From contig NZ_JBDOIO010000003.1 of assembly GCF_039831995.1 (NCBI RefSeq), positions 1,860,001 to 1,924,000 on the forward strand: a stretch of 64,000 bases of DNA, written 5' to 3'. Below the pieces are notes generated by a model. That model ran no database searches. It had not been told where the DNA came from and saw only the letters and a program-made list of their open reading frames with translations. Shown piece after piece: positions 56,834 through 64,000 of the stretch (the stretch's first letter is position 1; every line of letters begins with the position of its first letter). Position numbers and translations under genes: made by a program. The stretch is from Paenibacillus pabuli. GTDB taxonomy: Bacteria; Bacillota; Bacilli; Paenibacillales; Paenibacillaceae.

Positions 56834-58147
56834 TTAGTTGCCTGTGGCATTGGCCTGGGCAGCCTGGATTTTGGCAGCGATATCTTCCGCTTTGCCGCCC
56901 ATCAGCAGTTCCTGCAATCCGTTATTAATGACCTCAACCGTTGCCGACCCCAGCTTGGAATCGTAAACCGGATTAATCTTCACTTCCTGCATCAAGTCAT
57001 ACAACTCCACGAACAAAGGATGTGCCTTGGATTTGTCCAGGTCAATGTTGTAGCTGACAAGTGTACTGCTGTCCAGCGTAGCCTTCTGACCTTCAGGTCC
57101 TGCCAGGGCATAGAACAGCTCCATGGCTGCCTCTTTTTGGGCACCGCTCAGCTTTTTGCTTACACCAAGCCCGGTACCTACCACGCCTGAGGTTGTTCTT
57201 GGCTCTCCCTGTCCACCATCCACTGGGGGAAGAATCGTAATATGCGTGTTGTCCAATACTTCTGCAGGTGCGTTATTCACCAGGTTCGCGAGGGCCCATC
57301 CACCATTCATGACCATCGCTGCTTTCCCCTGAAAGTACAGCTGCATCATCTGTGTTTCGTCAATACTGTTGAATCCATCCTGAAATGCTTTATTGTTACC
57401 AAGCTCCTGCATTTTGTTTAACGCCTCGATAAACTGCGGATCGGTAAAACTGGCACCATCCTGAGCCGCTGCTTTCAGAAACCAATCTGTACCCGTAATC
57501 CGGTCAGCCAGCGTACTGAAGATCGTTGATTGTGCAACCCAGTTCGCCTTGTTCCCCAGCGCCATTGGAATAACCTTATTTTCATTAAACGTTGCAATGG
57601 CCTGCTCCAGCTCGGCCCATGTTTCAGGAACTTTGACGTTATACTGTTTAAACAGCGCCTCATTGTAATAAATGAAGGAACTCGGTGCCAGATTCATCGG
57701 CACAGAGTAGATGTTCCCGTCAACTGTGTATCCATCCAGTGCATTCGGGATAAAGTTGTCCTTCCACTCCGGCTTTGCATCCAGCTCTGTGTTGATGGGC
57801 TGTAGCAGATCACCTTTTACAAACTCTTTGGTCATGGCATCCGGCCACATGACAAACAGGTCCGGCATTTCGTTCGCAGCTGCTACTGTACGGAGCCTTG
57901 TTTTAAGACCGTCTGTAGGCAAGCCCTCATCCACCACTTCAATATCGGGATGTGATGACCGGAAATCTTCAATGATTTTTCGCATGGCTACTGCCTTTGC
58001 ATCCTGTCCGGTCCAGTTATGCCACAGCGTAACGGTGACTTTATCGTTGCTGCCCGTTCCTTCCGAAGCATCACCGCCACTGCAGGCCGCGAGTACCATC
58101 GAAAACAAGGCAATTGCTACAAAACCCGAAAGCCATTTTCTTAACAT
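56834..58147 (-). CDS. Sugar-binding lipoprotein of the mannoside importer
   Basis: This 437-residue protein is a CUT1 solute-binding protein. The signal peptide ends in VLAAC (lipobox), followed by a Gly/Ser/Asp spacer, so it is a surface lipoprotein. TVTLWHNWTGQDAKAVAMRKIIEDF is the typical start of the mature fold and the core carries the MNGGWALANL segment seen in CUT1 proteins. The ATG at 58147 has GGGGGAG upstream. The gene is first in the operon and lies behind a promoter region containing a perfect cre site. Confidence 0.93.
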   Translation of the reverse strand: MLRKWLSGFVAIALFSMVLAACSGGDASEGTGSNDKVTVTLWHNWTGQDAKAVAMRKIIEDFRSSHPDIEVVDEGLPTDGLKTRLRTVAAANEMPDLFVMWPDAMTKEFVKGDLLQPINTELDAKPEWKDNFIPNALDGYTVDGNIYSVPMNLAPSSFIYYNEALFKQYNVKVPETWAELEQAIATFNENKVIPMALGNKANWVAQSTIFSTLADRITGTDWFLKAAAQDGASFTDPQFIEALNKMQELGNNKAFQDGFNSIDETQMMQLYFQGKAAMVMNGGWALANLVNNAPAEVLDNTHITILPPVDGGQGEPRTTSGVVGTGLGVSKKLSGAQKEAAMELFYALAGPEGQKATLDSSTLVSYNIDLDKSKAHPLFVELYDLMQEVKINPVYDSKLGSATVEVINNGLQELLMGGKAEDIAAKIQAAQANATGN

Positions 58148-58188
58148 CTCTATACTCCCCCTTGGCTGATTGAATACCCTAATTGTAA

Positions 58189-58204
58189 ATGGTAACGTTA
58201 TCAT
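58189..58204 (+). promoter_or_regulatory. cre site upstream of the mannoside lipoprotein gene
   Basis: ATGGTAACGTTATCAT matches the cre consensus at all 16 positions. It lies within the likely promoter spacer: a TACAAT box is at 58182-58187 on the minus strand. Confidence 0.75.
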
Positions 58205-58278
58205 AACGTAAGGTGACGATCCACGGATGCAGGGGTGAAAAATATCGGATGCCCCACTAGCCCATCACTTGCGATTAA

Positions 58279-58312
58279 AACAAAAAAGCTCTCGACGTGA
58301 GAGCTCTTTACG
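58279..58312 (-). terminator. Terminator of the acyltransferase gene
   Basis: The minus-strand stem AGAGCTCTC...GAGAGCT is followed by six T. Confidence 0.85.
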
Positions 58313-58350
58313 CAAATAATCTATTTCATATGAAAAAGAATAAGTTCAGT

Positions 58351-60435
58351 TTATTTCAAGCTGTTTTTGATAAGTGCCGCAAAAGCTTCCGAGCCTTCCT
58401 TCGTCAAATGTACGCCGTCTTTCTCGAAGTACTCGTTATGCCCTTCGCTTGCACTGTTCCAGTCAATGAGGGAAACATTACTGTAAGATGAGGCTGCTTC
58501 GTCCAGTGCTTTGTTAACCGTTCGTTCCCAAGGACGTGGGACCCGTACAGTAACCAGATATACATGATTCTCATCCTTAAGGTAATCAAGCACTGAATTC
58601 AGGCTTTTGGAATTGAATGAACCGTTGGTTCCAAGTTCAAGTACAACCTGATTGCCCAGTTGATCGTTTCTCTTGAGCCCGTCCAGGACATCGGCTGCCT
58701 CCCACATCTGACGGCCAACATGACCGTCCACGTGTACCCCGGACATATGCTGTTCCAAGTAAGGCTTGGCGTCCAATATGACCGAATCCCCTATCACGGT
58801 ATAGTGGATCTTGCCGTCTTCAGCAGGAGGAGCTGCGTCTCCATCCTCTTGCGAAGCCTCTCCCGGTTGATCAGGGTTCTCTACTGTATCGGTTCCGTCC
58901 TCATCGGCATGATCTGTATTTCCAGCAGCCTCTTCAGCAGTCTGGTTTGGCTCATCAGAAGCCGTTCCATTTCCTTCATTGGATGCCGGTTCTTCCGATG
59001 GGGAGGGCGTATCCGGCTTCGACGTCTGCTCTGCTGGCATGTCTTGCGGGTTGCCACCGGCATCTGCAGGCTTGTCGTTCTTCTGCGGTGACGGCTTCTG
59101 ACCGGACCCTGCAGTATCAACGGGAGCCGGAAGAACGTCCTGTCCGATCTCCTCATGCACAGCATGTTCTCCATTCAATGTGGTAGACATCGATACAGAA
59201 TGTGAATCGGAGTTCGCCGCAGATGAGATCATCATCTGTGACACGGTGAAGCACATAAACAGAACAGACATCACCAGTCCGCCCCGCTTCAACCATATCT
59301 GATGCGTACCAATACTGTTCCGCCCTCTGCCCCATAGCCGGGACCAGGTGTCACGGAATCCGTTATATCGGATTGGATTCTCAATGAACTTCAATGATAG
59401 TGAAGCCAGCACTACGGTGGCTGCCACTTGAAGAATCATTCGAACCGGATGTAGACCTCCCGTATCGACCACAGGACTTGTCAGTACAATTACAGGATAA
59501 TGCCAGAGATAGAGCCCATAGGAACGCTCCCCAATCCATCGAAGCGGTTTTGCACCAATCAGGCGTCCCAGAATCGAAGAAGGGTGAGCCAGCACAGCGA
59601 CCAGCAGCGTTGTGGCTATGGCTTGAAGTACCATCCCGCCTTGGTAGAGCGAAGGTTCATATTCACTGCTGTTCATCATCATGTAGACCAACAGAGCCAG
59701 CGCTGCCAAGCCCGATACATCGAGCACGGCTCGATTAAGGCTCGCAAGGGAGGAGGACAGTTTGCGGCTTGGCCACACAACAGCCAGCGCTGCCCCGGCC
59801 AGCAAGGCAAAAGCACGCGTATCCGTACCATAATATACACGGCTCGGGTCCAGATCCGGATTGTACATGATCGCCATTGCGCCCGCAGATAACTCAGCGG
59901 CTACAACAATGAAGACAACGAGCCATCCCTTTCTTTTGAACAGCTTAATTGATAGAACAAGAAGCAGCGGCCACACCAGGTAAAATTGTTCTTCCACTGC
60001 GAGCGACCAGAAATGCCCGAACGGTGATGGCGGACCAAAACTCTCAAAATAGGATACGTGGTGGAAGATATACCACCAATTGCTTATGTATAATACACCC
60101 GAAATGACGTCCCCACGCAGGGCAGCCAGACGGGAAGGATCTGTAAAGAGCAGCCAGACCATTACCACGGCAGTCATGGTAAGCATACCAGGCACCAGAC
60201 GCCTGATTCGTCTCACCCAAAAATCACCGAGTGAAATGCGTCCATGTTCCTGCCATTGGGACACAAGAATATCTGTAATCAGATAACCTGATAAAACAAA
60301 GAAAATCCCGACACCGAGCAAACCGCCGGGGATAAAACTCAGATTAAGATGATATCCAATCACAGCAAGCACAGCAATGGCCCGCAAGCCATCCAGTCCG
60401 TTCATATGACGCCTGTTTTTCAACGTTTGTGACAT
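58351..60435 (-). CDS. OatA-like acyltransferase with SGNH domain
   Basis: This 694-residue protein combines an acyltransferase-3 membrane domain (about 10-400, ten or eleven helices, opening HMNGLDGLRAIAVLAVIGYH) with an extracellular C-terminal SGNH esterase-like domain (about 535-690, GDS in VIGDSVILDA and DxxH in DGVHLTKEG). A roughly 110-residue Pro/Glu/Asp/Ser/Thr-rich linker joins them. This is the OatA layout, which moves acetyl groups across the membrane to muramic acid in peptidoglycan and gives lysozyme resistance, though teichoic acid or exopolysaccharide could also be the acceptor. The ATG at 60435 has AAGGAGGGG upstream. It is transcribed alone. Confidence 0.9.
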   Translation of the reverse strand: MSQTLKNRRHMNGLDGLRAIAVLAVIGYHLNLSFIPGGLLGVGIFFVLSGYLITDILVSQWQEHGRISLGDFWVRRIRRLVPGMLTMTAVVMVWLLFTDPSRLAALRGDVISGVLYISNWWYIFHHVSYFESFGPPSPFGHFWSLAVEEQFYLVWPLLLVLSIKLFKRKGWLVVFIVVAAELSAGAMAIMYNPDLDPSRVYYGTDTRAFALLAGAALAVVWPSRKLSSSLASLNRAVLDVSGLAALALLVYMMMNSSEYEPSLYQGGMVLQAIATTLLVAVLAHPSSILGRLIGAKPLRWIGERSYGLYLWHYPVIVLTSPVVDTGGLHPVRMILQVAATVVLASLSLKFIENPIRYNGFRDTWSRLWGRGRNSIGTHQIWLKRGGLVMSVLFMCFTVSQMMISSAANSDSHSVSMSTTLNGEHAVHEEIGQDVLPAPVDTAGSGQKPSPQKNDKPADAGGNPQDMPAEQTSKPDTPSPSEEPASNEGNGTASDEPNQTAEEAAGNTDHADEDGTDTVENPDQPGEASQEDGDAAPPAEDGKIHYTVIGDSVILDAKPYLEQHMSGVHVDGHVGRQMWEAADVLDGLKRNDQLGNQVVLELGTNGSFNSKSLNSVLDYLKDENHVYLVTVRVPRPWERTVNKALDEAASSYSNVSLIDWNSASEGHNEYFEKDGVHLTKEGSEAFAALIKNSLK

Positions 60436-61022
60436 GTGCGCCCCTCCTTGTTGCTTCGGGCCCACGTCATGGATGTCTGGGGCGGTTGCAAATCAACTTC
60501 GCTTCGCATCGTGATTCTGGTTGTCATTAACATACGTATTGCACCTTTCGTCGTTCATTTCCAATATATCGATCAACACTCACGCTTAGCATTATACGCT
60601 CCAGCGCAGCGAGATAAATTACAGTAGTAGTTACAAAGTGGTGAAACGATGTAACCTTTCCTGCCAGCATGTATAGCTGTAAAATCATACTCCAAAATTG
60701 TCGTTTAATACAGTCTTTTTCTTGGACTGGGTAATATTACCTCACTGCCATATCAATACAAAAAGACCGCCCACTTCCTCAGCAGCCACTATCCATTATA
60801 AACCTATCTCCAACCGGATTGAAAGTTTTGCCCATAAATGCTTCCAGGTGCCTAGGACCCCAGAGGTGGAAAGGCTGAATCCTCTCTTCCGTCCCGGCAT
60901 CTTCTAGTTGAAAATCCTCCGAAGCTCGCTGGTTTCATTTATCATACAAAAAAAGAGCGACCAAAGTGCTGGTCACCCTTTGACTCATTATTAGGTTAAA
61001 AAACGGGCTTACGTCTATTCTC
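60436..61022. other. 587-bp gap between the acyltransferase and nrdJ
   Basis: The interval holds the nrdJ terminator (60946-60981). The part from about 60800 to 60950 is richer in G and C and full of short self-complementary runs, such as AGAGG...CCTCT and GGTGCCTAGGACC. A TATAAT without a good -35 lies near 60795 on the minus strand and another at 60591-60596, which may serve the acyltransferase. A 69-codon plus-strand frame shows no family features. An inverted repeat GTTACA...TGTAAC lies near 60632-60655. No gene can be called. Confidence 0.5.
60946..60981 (-). terminator. Terminator of nrdJ
   Basis: The minus-strand stem GTGACC...GGTCGC around AGCACTTT (one wobble pair) runs into CTC and seven T, 40 bp after the stop. 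Confidence 0.8.
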
Positions 61023-63707
61023 CTAATTGCATTTGCTGTATCCACATTGGCTGCACGTCTTGCAGCCTTCGATGTTAATCAATGAAGCTGAACCACAGGA
61101 AGGACACAGGTCTCTCGATGCTGTATAGGTTATGAATTCTTCATTCTCTGTACCCGCAGCATTTGAAGGTTGGTTCACATTCACCGATTCAGGAAAGCTA
61201 TTCTCAGTCTGGTCTGCATCTTCGAGAGTAGAGGATGCATTCACCTGAGCTGTACTCTGTACATGACTTTCAAGCGCCTTGGCTACTGCGTCTGCGATGG
61301 ACTCCACCCGGTTAACACCAAAGCCAATCGCTCCCGAACCACCGATGCCTTTCAAATGTTTGATAAGCAGCTCCACTTTATGTCCGTGGTCACCATATCG
61401 CAGGAACAGCGAGCACACTCTTCCCAGTGCTTCCGCCATGGCGAATACATCTGAACCGGCTTTACCCACGTTCAGGAAGATCTCTGCCGGAATGCCATCC
61501 AGATCGTTAATCGTAATGTAAGCCATGCCGAACGGAGTATTTATTTTGTACGTTGCTCCCCGCAGTACCTGTGGACGACTCTTGTACTGTTTATCCAGTA
61601 CTTTGGCAGGAGACGAAGCTGCTACGATTACTTTGTCACTACTCTCTGTCTCCAAAGGCGCTGATGAGATAGATGTCGTTTCATTTACCGCATTTGTTTC
61701 TTTGACTGGACTCGGATCTTTAACAGGATTAGCTTCCTTTGTTTCGTTACTTCCTTCACTACTCGCTTCTTCCTTCTTCGTCGTGGACAGGACCTGTACA
61801 TCGCGGCTGCCATCCCGGTAGATCGTGACTCCCTTACAACCGAGATCAAAAGCAAGCTCATACAATTGTGCTGTATCTTCTACAGTAAAATCAGCCGGAC
61901 AGTTAGCCGTCTTCGAGATGGAGCTGTCCACCCATTGTTGAATTGCTGCCTGTACCCGAATATGATTTTCGGCTGACAGATCCATCGCCGTTACGTAATA
62001 GTCGGGCAGTTCCTCGCCAGGGTGCTCATCCAGCCATTCCTGGGCAATGGGGACAAACTGCTCATCGTAACCGAGCCGGCTTTGACGGAAATATTTAAAA
62101 GCAAAGTAGGGTTCAATTCCTGTCGACGTACCCACCATTGTTCCCGTGCTTCCTGTTGGGGCCTGTGTGATTAGGGTTACATTGCGAACCCCTTTCTTCC
62201 GGATGGCCTCTCCCACTTCGGGGTAAGTTCCAACCAGATTTTTCATAAATCCACTCTGTAAATATGGCTCTAATTCAAAAGCAGGAAATGCTCCCTTCTC
62301 TGCCGCAATATCTGCTGATGCGAGATATGCCTCTTTCGCAATAAAACCATACAGTTTATCCAGGAATTCCAGTGATTCCGGACTGCCGTACCTGATGCGA
62401 AGCTTGATCATCAGCTCTGCCAGGCCCATCGTGCCAAGTCCAACCCGTCGCTCCCGCTGCTGATTCTTCTGATTTTCTTCAAAATGATAAGGCGTCGCAT
62501 CAATCACATTGTCCAAAAATCTTGCTGAAATGCGTGTTGTCTCTGCCAGCTCCTGCCACGCTACATCATGACTGGCTTCATCGTAAAATTTGGATAAGTT
62601 GATGGCCGACAGATTGCAGACGCCCCATCCTGGCAGACCTTGTTCTCCGCATGGATTGGTACATATAATCGGATTAAAATACCAGCTGTTGGACATCTGA
62701 TTGTAGTACTCCATAAAGACAACACCCGGCTCCGCTGATTTCCAAGCCGATTCGATGATCGTACGCCATATATCCCGGGCCTTAAGCGTGCGGTAATGGA
62801 TAACCTGGCGCCCTGCTTCCTTCCATTGCTGCAGATCCCCGTTCCACTCGTTGTCATAATCGGGATCGCTCGTATCCGGAAAAACAAGCTCCCAGTCCCC
62901 GTCCTGTTTGACGGCTTCCATAAACGCGTTGCTCACACATACTGACAGATTGGCATTGGTGACCTGCCCCATCGTTTGTTTGACGGTAATAAAATCCATC
63001 ACATCCGGATGCCAGTCGTTCATCATCAGCATGAGTGCTCCCCGGCGGCTGCCTCCCTGTTCAATCAATCCAGTGGTATAACTGAACAAGCCACCCCACG
63101 ATACCGAACCGCTGGAGGATCCGTTAACTCCTTTAACAACTGCACGACGTGGACGAAGTGACGACAGGTTGATGCCAACGCCACCACCGCGAGCCATAAT
63201 CTCCGTCATCTCCGTCAACGTTTTCATAATGCCGCCCCGACTGTCCTCGGGAGAAGGAATAACATAACAATTAAAGAGTGTCAGCTCATCGCTAGCCCCC
63301 GCACCAGCAGCAATTCGTCCCCCGGGAACCAGCTTCCAATCGTCCAGTACAGCCCGGAACTTGGATTGCCACTTTTGCTGCTCTTCCGGAGTGGATTCTA
63401 CAGACGCCATTGCTCTCGCGAGGCGGTCCCACATCTCTTCCGGTGTTTTTTCTATAGTAAGCGTCAGCTTCTCCACTTCCGTCTGGATCGTTTCTCCACT
63501 GCGAGTCTTCACTTTCACCGTCTGACCCTGCCGTTCGATGATTTCGCCCACTTCCTTTGTCGGAAACTTCGGGTCATCTTTCGTCAGAACGAGCACAACA
63601 TCTCCTGCCTTGGCATGGTTTGGATCGGCATCCTTCCAGGCATAACGATCCAAAAATATTTTTTCACTGAGTCCTTCCAGCTTGTGCGACAATTTGTTCA
63701 TAGTCAT
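61023..63707 (-). CDS. nrdJ: B12-dependent (class II) ribonucleotide reductase
   Basis: This 894-residue enzyme reduces ribonucleotides to deoxyribonucleotides using adenosylcobalamin to make its radical, so it works with or without oxygen. The barrel carries LFNCYVIPSPEDSRGGI, the active-site NPCGEQGLPGWGVCNLSA, and TGTMVGTSTGIEPYFAFKY. A linker of about 70 residues rich in Ser, Glu, Lys and Pro separates the barrel from the TSCPD domain (RPQVLRGATYKINTPFG onward). After a second low-complexity stretch the C-terminus ends in CPSC...CKTCSQCGYSKC, a zinc or redox cysteine cluster. The ATG follows GGGGAGG by 11 bases. The upstream region has NrdR-like boxes and an Fnr-type palindrome. Confidence 0.95.
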   Translation of the reverse strand: MTMNKLSHKLEGLSEKIFLDRYAWKDADPNHAKAGDVVLVLTKDDPKFPTKEVGEIIERQGQTVKVKTRSGETIQTEVEKLTLTIEKTPEEMWDRLARAMASVESTPEEQQKWQSKFRAVLDDWKLVPGGRIAAGAGASDELTLFNCYVIPSPEDSRGGIMKTLTEMTEIMARGGGVGINLSSLRPRRAVVKGVNGSSSGSVSWGGLFSYTTGLIEQGGSRRGALMLMMNDWHPDVMDFITVKQTMGQVTNANLSVCVSNAFMEAVKQDGDWELVFPDTSDPDYDNEWNGDLQQWKEAGRQVIHYRTLKARDIWRTIIESAWKSAEPGVVFMEYYNQMSNSWYFNPIICTNPCGEQGLPGWGVCNLSAINLSKFYDEASHDVAWQELAETTRISARFLDNVIDATPYHFEENQKNQQRERRVGLGTMGLAELMIKLRIRYGSPESLEFLDKLYGFIAKEAYLASADIAAEKGAFPAFELEPYLQSGFMKNLVGTYPEVGEAIRKKGVRNVTLITQAPTGSTGTMVGTSTGIEPYFAFKYFRQSRLGYDEQFVPIAQEWLDEHPGEELPDYYVTAMDLSAENHIRVQAAIQQWVDSSISKTANCPADFTVEDTAQLYELAFDLGCKGVTIYRDGSRDVQVLSTTKKEEASSEGSNETKEANPVKDPSPVKETNAVNETTSISSAPLETESSDKVIVAASSPAKVLDKQYKSRPQVLRGATYKINTPFGMAYITINDLDGIPAEIFLNVGKAGSDVFAMAEALGRVCSLFLRYGDHGHKVELLIKHLKGIGGSGAIGFGVNRVESIADAVAKALESHVQSTAQVNASSTLEDADQTENSFPESVNVNQPSNAAGTENEEFITYTASRDLCPSCGSASLINIEGCKTCSQCGYSKCN

Positions 63708-63745
63708 TATGATTGCAGCCTCCCCAAAAATCCCATTGCATTTCT

Positions 63746-63751
63746 ATTATA
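63746..63751 (-). promoter_or_regulatory. -10 box of nrdJ
   Basis: A perfect TATAAT lies on the minus strand about 39 bp upstream of the start. The -35 region overlaps the first NrdR-like box. Confidence 0.55.
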
Positions 63752-63769
63752 CGTTTAAAATATGCCAAA

Positions 63770-63785
63770 ACACCATATATAGTGA
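63770..63785. promoter_or_regulatory. NrdR box 1
   Basis: ACACCATATATAGTGA matches 14 of 16 positions of the NrdR box acaCwAtATaTwGtgt. It overlaps the expected -35 region of nrdJ, as for repression by NrdR. Confidence 0.65.
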
Positions 63786-63802
63786 TTTATATCCAGTATA
63801 GT

Positions 63803-63818
63803 ACACCATATGTTGATT
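63803..63818. promoter_or_regulatory. NrdR box 2
   Basis: ACACCATATGTTGATT matches 12 of 16 positions. Its start is 33 bp from box 1, about three helical turns, the usual spacing of paired NrdR boxes. Confidence 0.55.
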
Positions 63819-63823
63819 TTCCA

Positions 63824-63839
63824 TGTGACTTAAGTCACA
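63824..63839. promoter_or_regulatory. Fnr/Crp-type palindrome upstream of nrdJ
   Basis: TGTGACTTAAGTCACA is a perfect 16-bp palindrome and fits the Bacillus Fnr consensus TGTGANNTANNTCACA. It lies just beyond NrdR box 2. It could act on nrdJ or on a gene beyond the right edge. Confidence 0.6.
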
Positions 63840-64000
63840 GCTATTTTTTCTATTCGCCTTGTACTTGGACAAGCTCCCTCTTACGCCATCAAACTCTCTC
63901 ATTCAAAATTTGTGAATTTTTTGGGGCATCACTATCCGAATTCGCACCTTATTGAAAGGCTGGTTATGAACTGCCTCTCATTCGTCCATACTATGACCTA

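Noticed and set aside
60698..60907. A 69-codon plus-strand frame
   Set aside because: No ribosome binding site or domain. It covers the structured segment and ends near the nrdJ terminator.
60780..60950. SAM, T-box, cobalamin or c-di-GMP riboswitch in the GC-rich segment
   Set aside because: I compared remembered core motifs of these classes in both directions and none fitted. The segment is kept only as an unexplained region.
1..64000. tRNA, rRNA, CRISPR arrays, insertion sequences or phage genes
   Set aside because: No conserved tRNA arms, regularly spaced repeats, transposase motifs or terminal inverted repeats were found on reading both strands.

Overview
The window looks like chromosomal DNA of a Paenibacillus-type Firmicute. 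The evidence is the gene style: strong AGGAGG-type ribosome binding sites, frequent GTG and TTG starts, and Bacillus-family genes such as ywbE and helD. It also has three copies of the YesM/YesN (histidine kinase plus AraC-type response regulator) and CUT1 sugar-transporter cassette that is characteristic of this genus. Most genes lie on the minus strand. I see no rRNA, tRNA, CRISPR array, insertion sequence or prophage.

Layout: 1-710 is a truncated MFS transporter. 902-7591 is a glycoside block: a GH3 enzyme with an inserted domain, an apparent phosphotransferase remnant, a YicI-type GH31 alpha-xylosidase and a divergent AraC regulator. 7675-18000 holds a secreted TIM-barrel-like protein, adenine deaminase, HelD, a flavin split-barrel protein, an aromatic-acid-exporter-like protein, an HD phosphohydrolase and an ACT-domain malic enzyme, plus a candidate small RNA next to helD.

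18149-28726 is a galactan/galactoside locus: kinase, regulator, solute-binding lipoprotein, two permeases, GH53 galactanase without a signal peptide, and GH42 beta-galactosidase. 29020-29733 is an unknown membrane protein. 29868-37047 is a second kinase/regulator/permease/permease/lipoprotein set without any enzyme. 37449-42652 carries an ion-transporter-like membrane protein, a DUF4269 protein, YwbE, a small membrane protein and an EmrA/EmrB-type exporter. 42734-48781 holds a polysaccharide deacetylase, a CPA1 Na+/H+ antiporter, a YneQ-like protein, MarR with a divergent flavodoxin-like protein, and an FAD monooxygenase. 48873-58147 is a third sugar locus: lipoprotein, two permeases, kinase, regulator and GH2 beta-mannosidase. 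The window ends with an OatA-like acyltransferase and the B12-dependent ribonucleotide reductase nrdJ, whose upstream region has a pair of NrdR-box-like sites and a perfect Fnr/Crp-type palindrome.

Together the sugar loci suggest import of short plant polysaccharide fragments (galactan, mannan, xyloglucan type) and their hydrolysis in the cytoplasm. Two-component systems would sense the substrates, and CcpA would give overall control through four cre-like sites. No ABC ATPase is encoded here, so the importers presumably share an MsmX-type ATPase encoded elsewhere. All functions are assigned by reading the sequence and from family knowledge; no database search was run.
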